DNA of 8,375 nt from Clostridiales bacterium. Its GTDB lineage: Bacteria > Bacillota > Clostridia > Lachnospirales > WQUN01. The DNA lies in assembly GCA_031273705.1 (NCBI GenBank), contig JAISRJ010000059.1:1-8375 (forward strand), written 5' to 3'. Below the pieces are notes generated by a model that worked only from the letters and a program-made list of their open reading frames with translations, was not told the DNA's origin and ran no database searches. Position numbers and translations under genes: made by a program. Shown piece by piece: positions 7,938-8,375 of this stretch (the stretch's first letter is position 1; each line of letters opens with the position of its first letter).

Positions 7938-7971
7938 ATTATGCTTAGTATCAGCAAAAACGCCAGCAAAA
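7938..7971 (-). promoter_or_regulatory. Possible weak promoter with direct repeat before the 984-aa SLH gene
   Basis: On the minus strand CATAAT (7943-7938) resembles a -10 box. TTTTGCTG occurs twice upstream with a 12-base period (7971-7964 and 7959-7952), but TTGCTG stands 20 or 8 bases from the -10, outside the usual 16-18. The site lies after a terminator and just before the Shine-Dalgarno, where a promoter is expected. The match is weak. Confidence 0.25.
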
Positions 7972-7980
7972 TTCATGGAT

Positions 7981-8019
7981 AATAAAAAAACTCTTTCTTG
8001 TACACAAAGAAAGAGTTTT
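7981..8019 (-). terminator. T-tailed intrinsic terminator or attenuator upstream of the 984-aa SLH gene
   Basis: On the minus strand AAAACTCTTTCTT and AAGAAAGAGTTTT form a perfect 13-bp stem around a 7-base loop (7987-7999 with 8007-8019). The T-run at the stem's 3' end continues to give seven consecutive Ts, then ATT. The plus strand has only four Ts there, so the element points with the genes. It is the second hairpin after the Ca-binding-type gene and lies 68 bases before the SLH start. It either insulates the SLH gene or terminates its leader transcript conditionally. Confidence 0.75.
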
Positions 8020-8028
8020 ACCAACCTC

Positions 8029-8067
8029 GCCGTAAAGGCACGCGCTTTAGCGCCGGGGATAAGGCGC
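8029..8067 (-). other. GC-rich stretch with mutually exclusive hairpins, unassigned
   Basis: Between the two terminator-like hairpins, minus-strand GCGCC (8067-8063) can pair with GGCGC (8054-8050) around TTATCCCC. The same GGCGC region can instead pair as GCGC-TAAA-GCGC (8053-8042). A third small hairpin GCC-TTTAC-GGC follows (8039-8029). I do not recognise a known riboswitch or leader RNA. It may be part of a leader for the 984-residue SLH gene if a promoter lies upstream, or simply spacer. Confidence 0.35.
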
Positions 8068-8081
8068 GATTTTAAATTGAG

Positions 8082-8116
8082 CAAACTAAAACGGCGGTAT
8101 TCGCCGTTTTAGTTTG
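8082..8116 (-). terminator. Strong hairpin terminator after the Ca-binding-type gene, possibly bidirectional
   Basis: CAAACTAAAACGGCG (8082-8096) and CGCCGTTTTAGTTTG (8102-8116) form a perfect 15-bp stem with a 5-base loop, starting 4 bases after the stop of the gene at 8121. The GC-rich core is followed by TTTTAGTTT on either strand, as in bidirectional terminators. No other gene is visible nearby on the plus strand, so its job is probably to end the upstream minus-strand transcript. Confidence 0.75.
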
Positions 8117-8120
8117 AGCG

Positions 8121-8375
8121 TTATTCCGATACGAAAAAGACGTCTGTCAGGTCATGGACACTGCCGTCCGATTTAGTGTATGAACCCTGTAATGTGTGAA
8201 AGTTTCCGTTTTCGTCTACGTCGTTCGTAACCTCATGTTCCAGAGAAATTTCCGCGACGTTTAATTTCCAAAGCGAAATCAGTTCACCGGGATCGGTAAT
8301 CCGGTTGCTGTTCGCGTCCCGCCAAATCTTTAAGTCGCCCCGTGACATTTCGTATACATTCAGCACGTTATCTCC
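8121..8375 (-). CDS. C-terminal end of an RTX/calcium-binding type protein, 5' end outside window
   Basis: The frame is open from the stop at 8121 to the window edge and shows the last 84 residues. A GTG at 8366 is internal to the frame and is not needed as a start. Visible residues include GDLKIWRDANSNRITDPGEL (13-32), of which DANSNRITDPGE (20-31) fits the 12-position EF-hand calcium loop (D1, N3, N5, D9, E12). Then come a ENGNFHTLQGSYTKSDGS segment and a terminal DLTDVFF. The order 'DLxIWxDxNxD..GEL..L..L.I..I.L' then 'GN...GxYxxxDG....DVxF' is common near the C-termini of large RTX or haemolysin-type calcium-binding secreted proteins. The function of the whole protein cannot be judged from this end. 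A hairpin terminator follows at once, so it is likely a separate unit from the SLH genes. Confidence 0.75.
   Translation of the reverse strand, partial: GDNVLNVYEMSRGDLKIWRDANSNRITDPGELISLWKLNVAEISLEHEVTNDVDENGNFHTLQGSYTKSDGSVHDLTDVFFVSE

Noticed and set aside
8020..8080. Cyclic-di-GMP (GEMM) riboswitch upstream of the 984-residue SLH gene
   Set aside because: Parts such as GCTAAAGC and GGCGAGGTTGG look faintly similar, but the conserved GGCAAACC and ACGCAAAGCC cores and a proper tetraloop-receptor are missing.
8310..8345. Dockerin domain (cellulosome) from the DANSNRITDPGE loop
   Set aside because: Only one EF-hand-like loop is visible, with no second dockerin repeat. The surrounding IW..GEL..L pattern fits RTX-type C-terminal regions better.

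Overview
The window reads as Bacillota, most likely a Clostridia-type anaerobe. Two exported proteins carry S-layer homology (SLH) repeats. The Shine-Dalgarno sites are strong and B. subtilis-like, and one gene starts at TTG. The alanyl-tRNA synthetase carries a Cys-rich GCDCDR-type insertion that I associate with clostridial homologues. This is inferred from motifs only. All five genes lie on the minus strand, so transcription runs from high to low coordinates.

Layout in order of transcription. (1) 8375-8121 is the C-terminal end of a large RTX/Ca-binding type protein that continues beyond the window; a strong hairpin follows its stop. (2) 8120-7913 is a 208-base spacer holding that hairpin, a GC-rich stretch with mutually exclusive hairpins, a second T-tailed terminator, and a possible weak promoter. 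(3) 7912-4958 is a 984-residue exported protein with three N-terminal SLH repeats and a long series of beta-rich repeats. (4) 4957-4816 is a spacer with a long A/T-rich inverted repeat that has an alternative partner arm. (5) 4815-3277 is a 512-residue exported protein with an unrecognised N-terminal domain and three C-terminal SLH repeats, started by TTG behind an almost ideal Shine-Dalgarno. (6) 3250-2078 is an S41-family carboxyl-terminal processing peptidase with an export signal, PDZ domain and intact Ser/Lys/Gln catalytic set, followed by a terminator. (7) 1998-1 is alaS, missing its 3' end at the window edge.

The two SLH proteins and the peptidase form a plausible cell-envelope cluster. 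The SLH proteins would be held on the secondary cell-wall polymer, and the exported peptidase would act in the same compartment, possibly on them. The 26-base gap between the 512-residue SLH gene and the peptidase supports co-transcription. The Ca-binding-type protein is probably a separate transcription unit, also likely at the surface. alaS is a housekeeping gene that happens to follow.

I see no CRISPR array, tRNA, rRNA, transposase or phage gene. No clearly new system is demonstrable here. The most open items are the non-coding elements at 4881-4939 and 8029-8067, the beta-repeat architecture of the 984-residue protein, and the unassigned N-terminal domain of the 512-residue protein.
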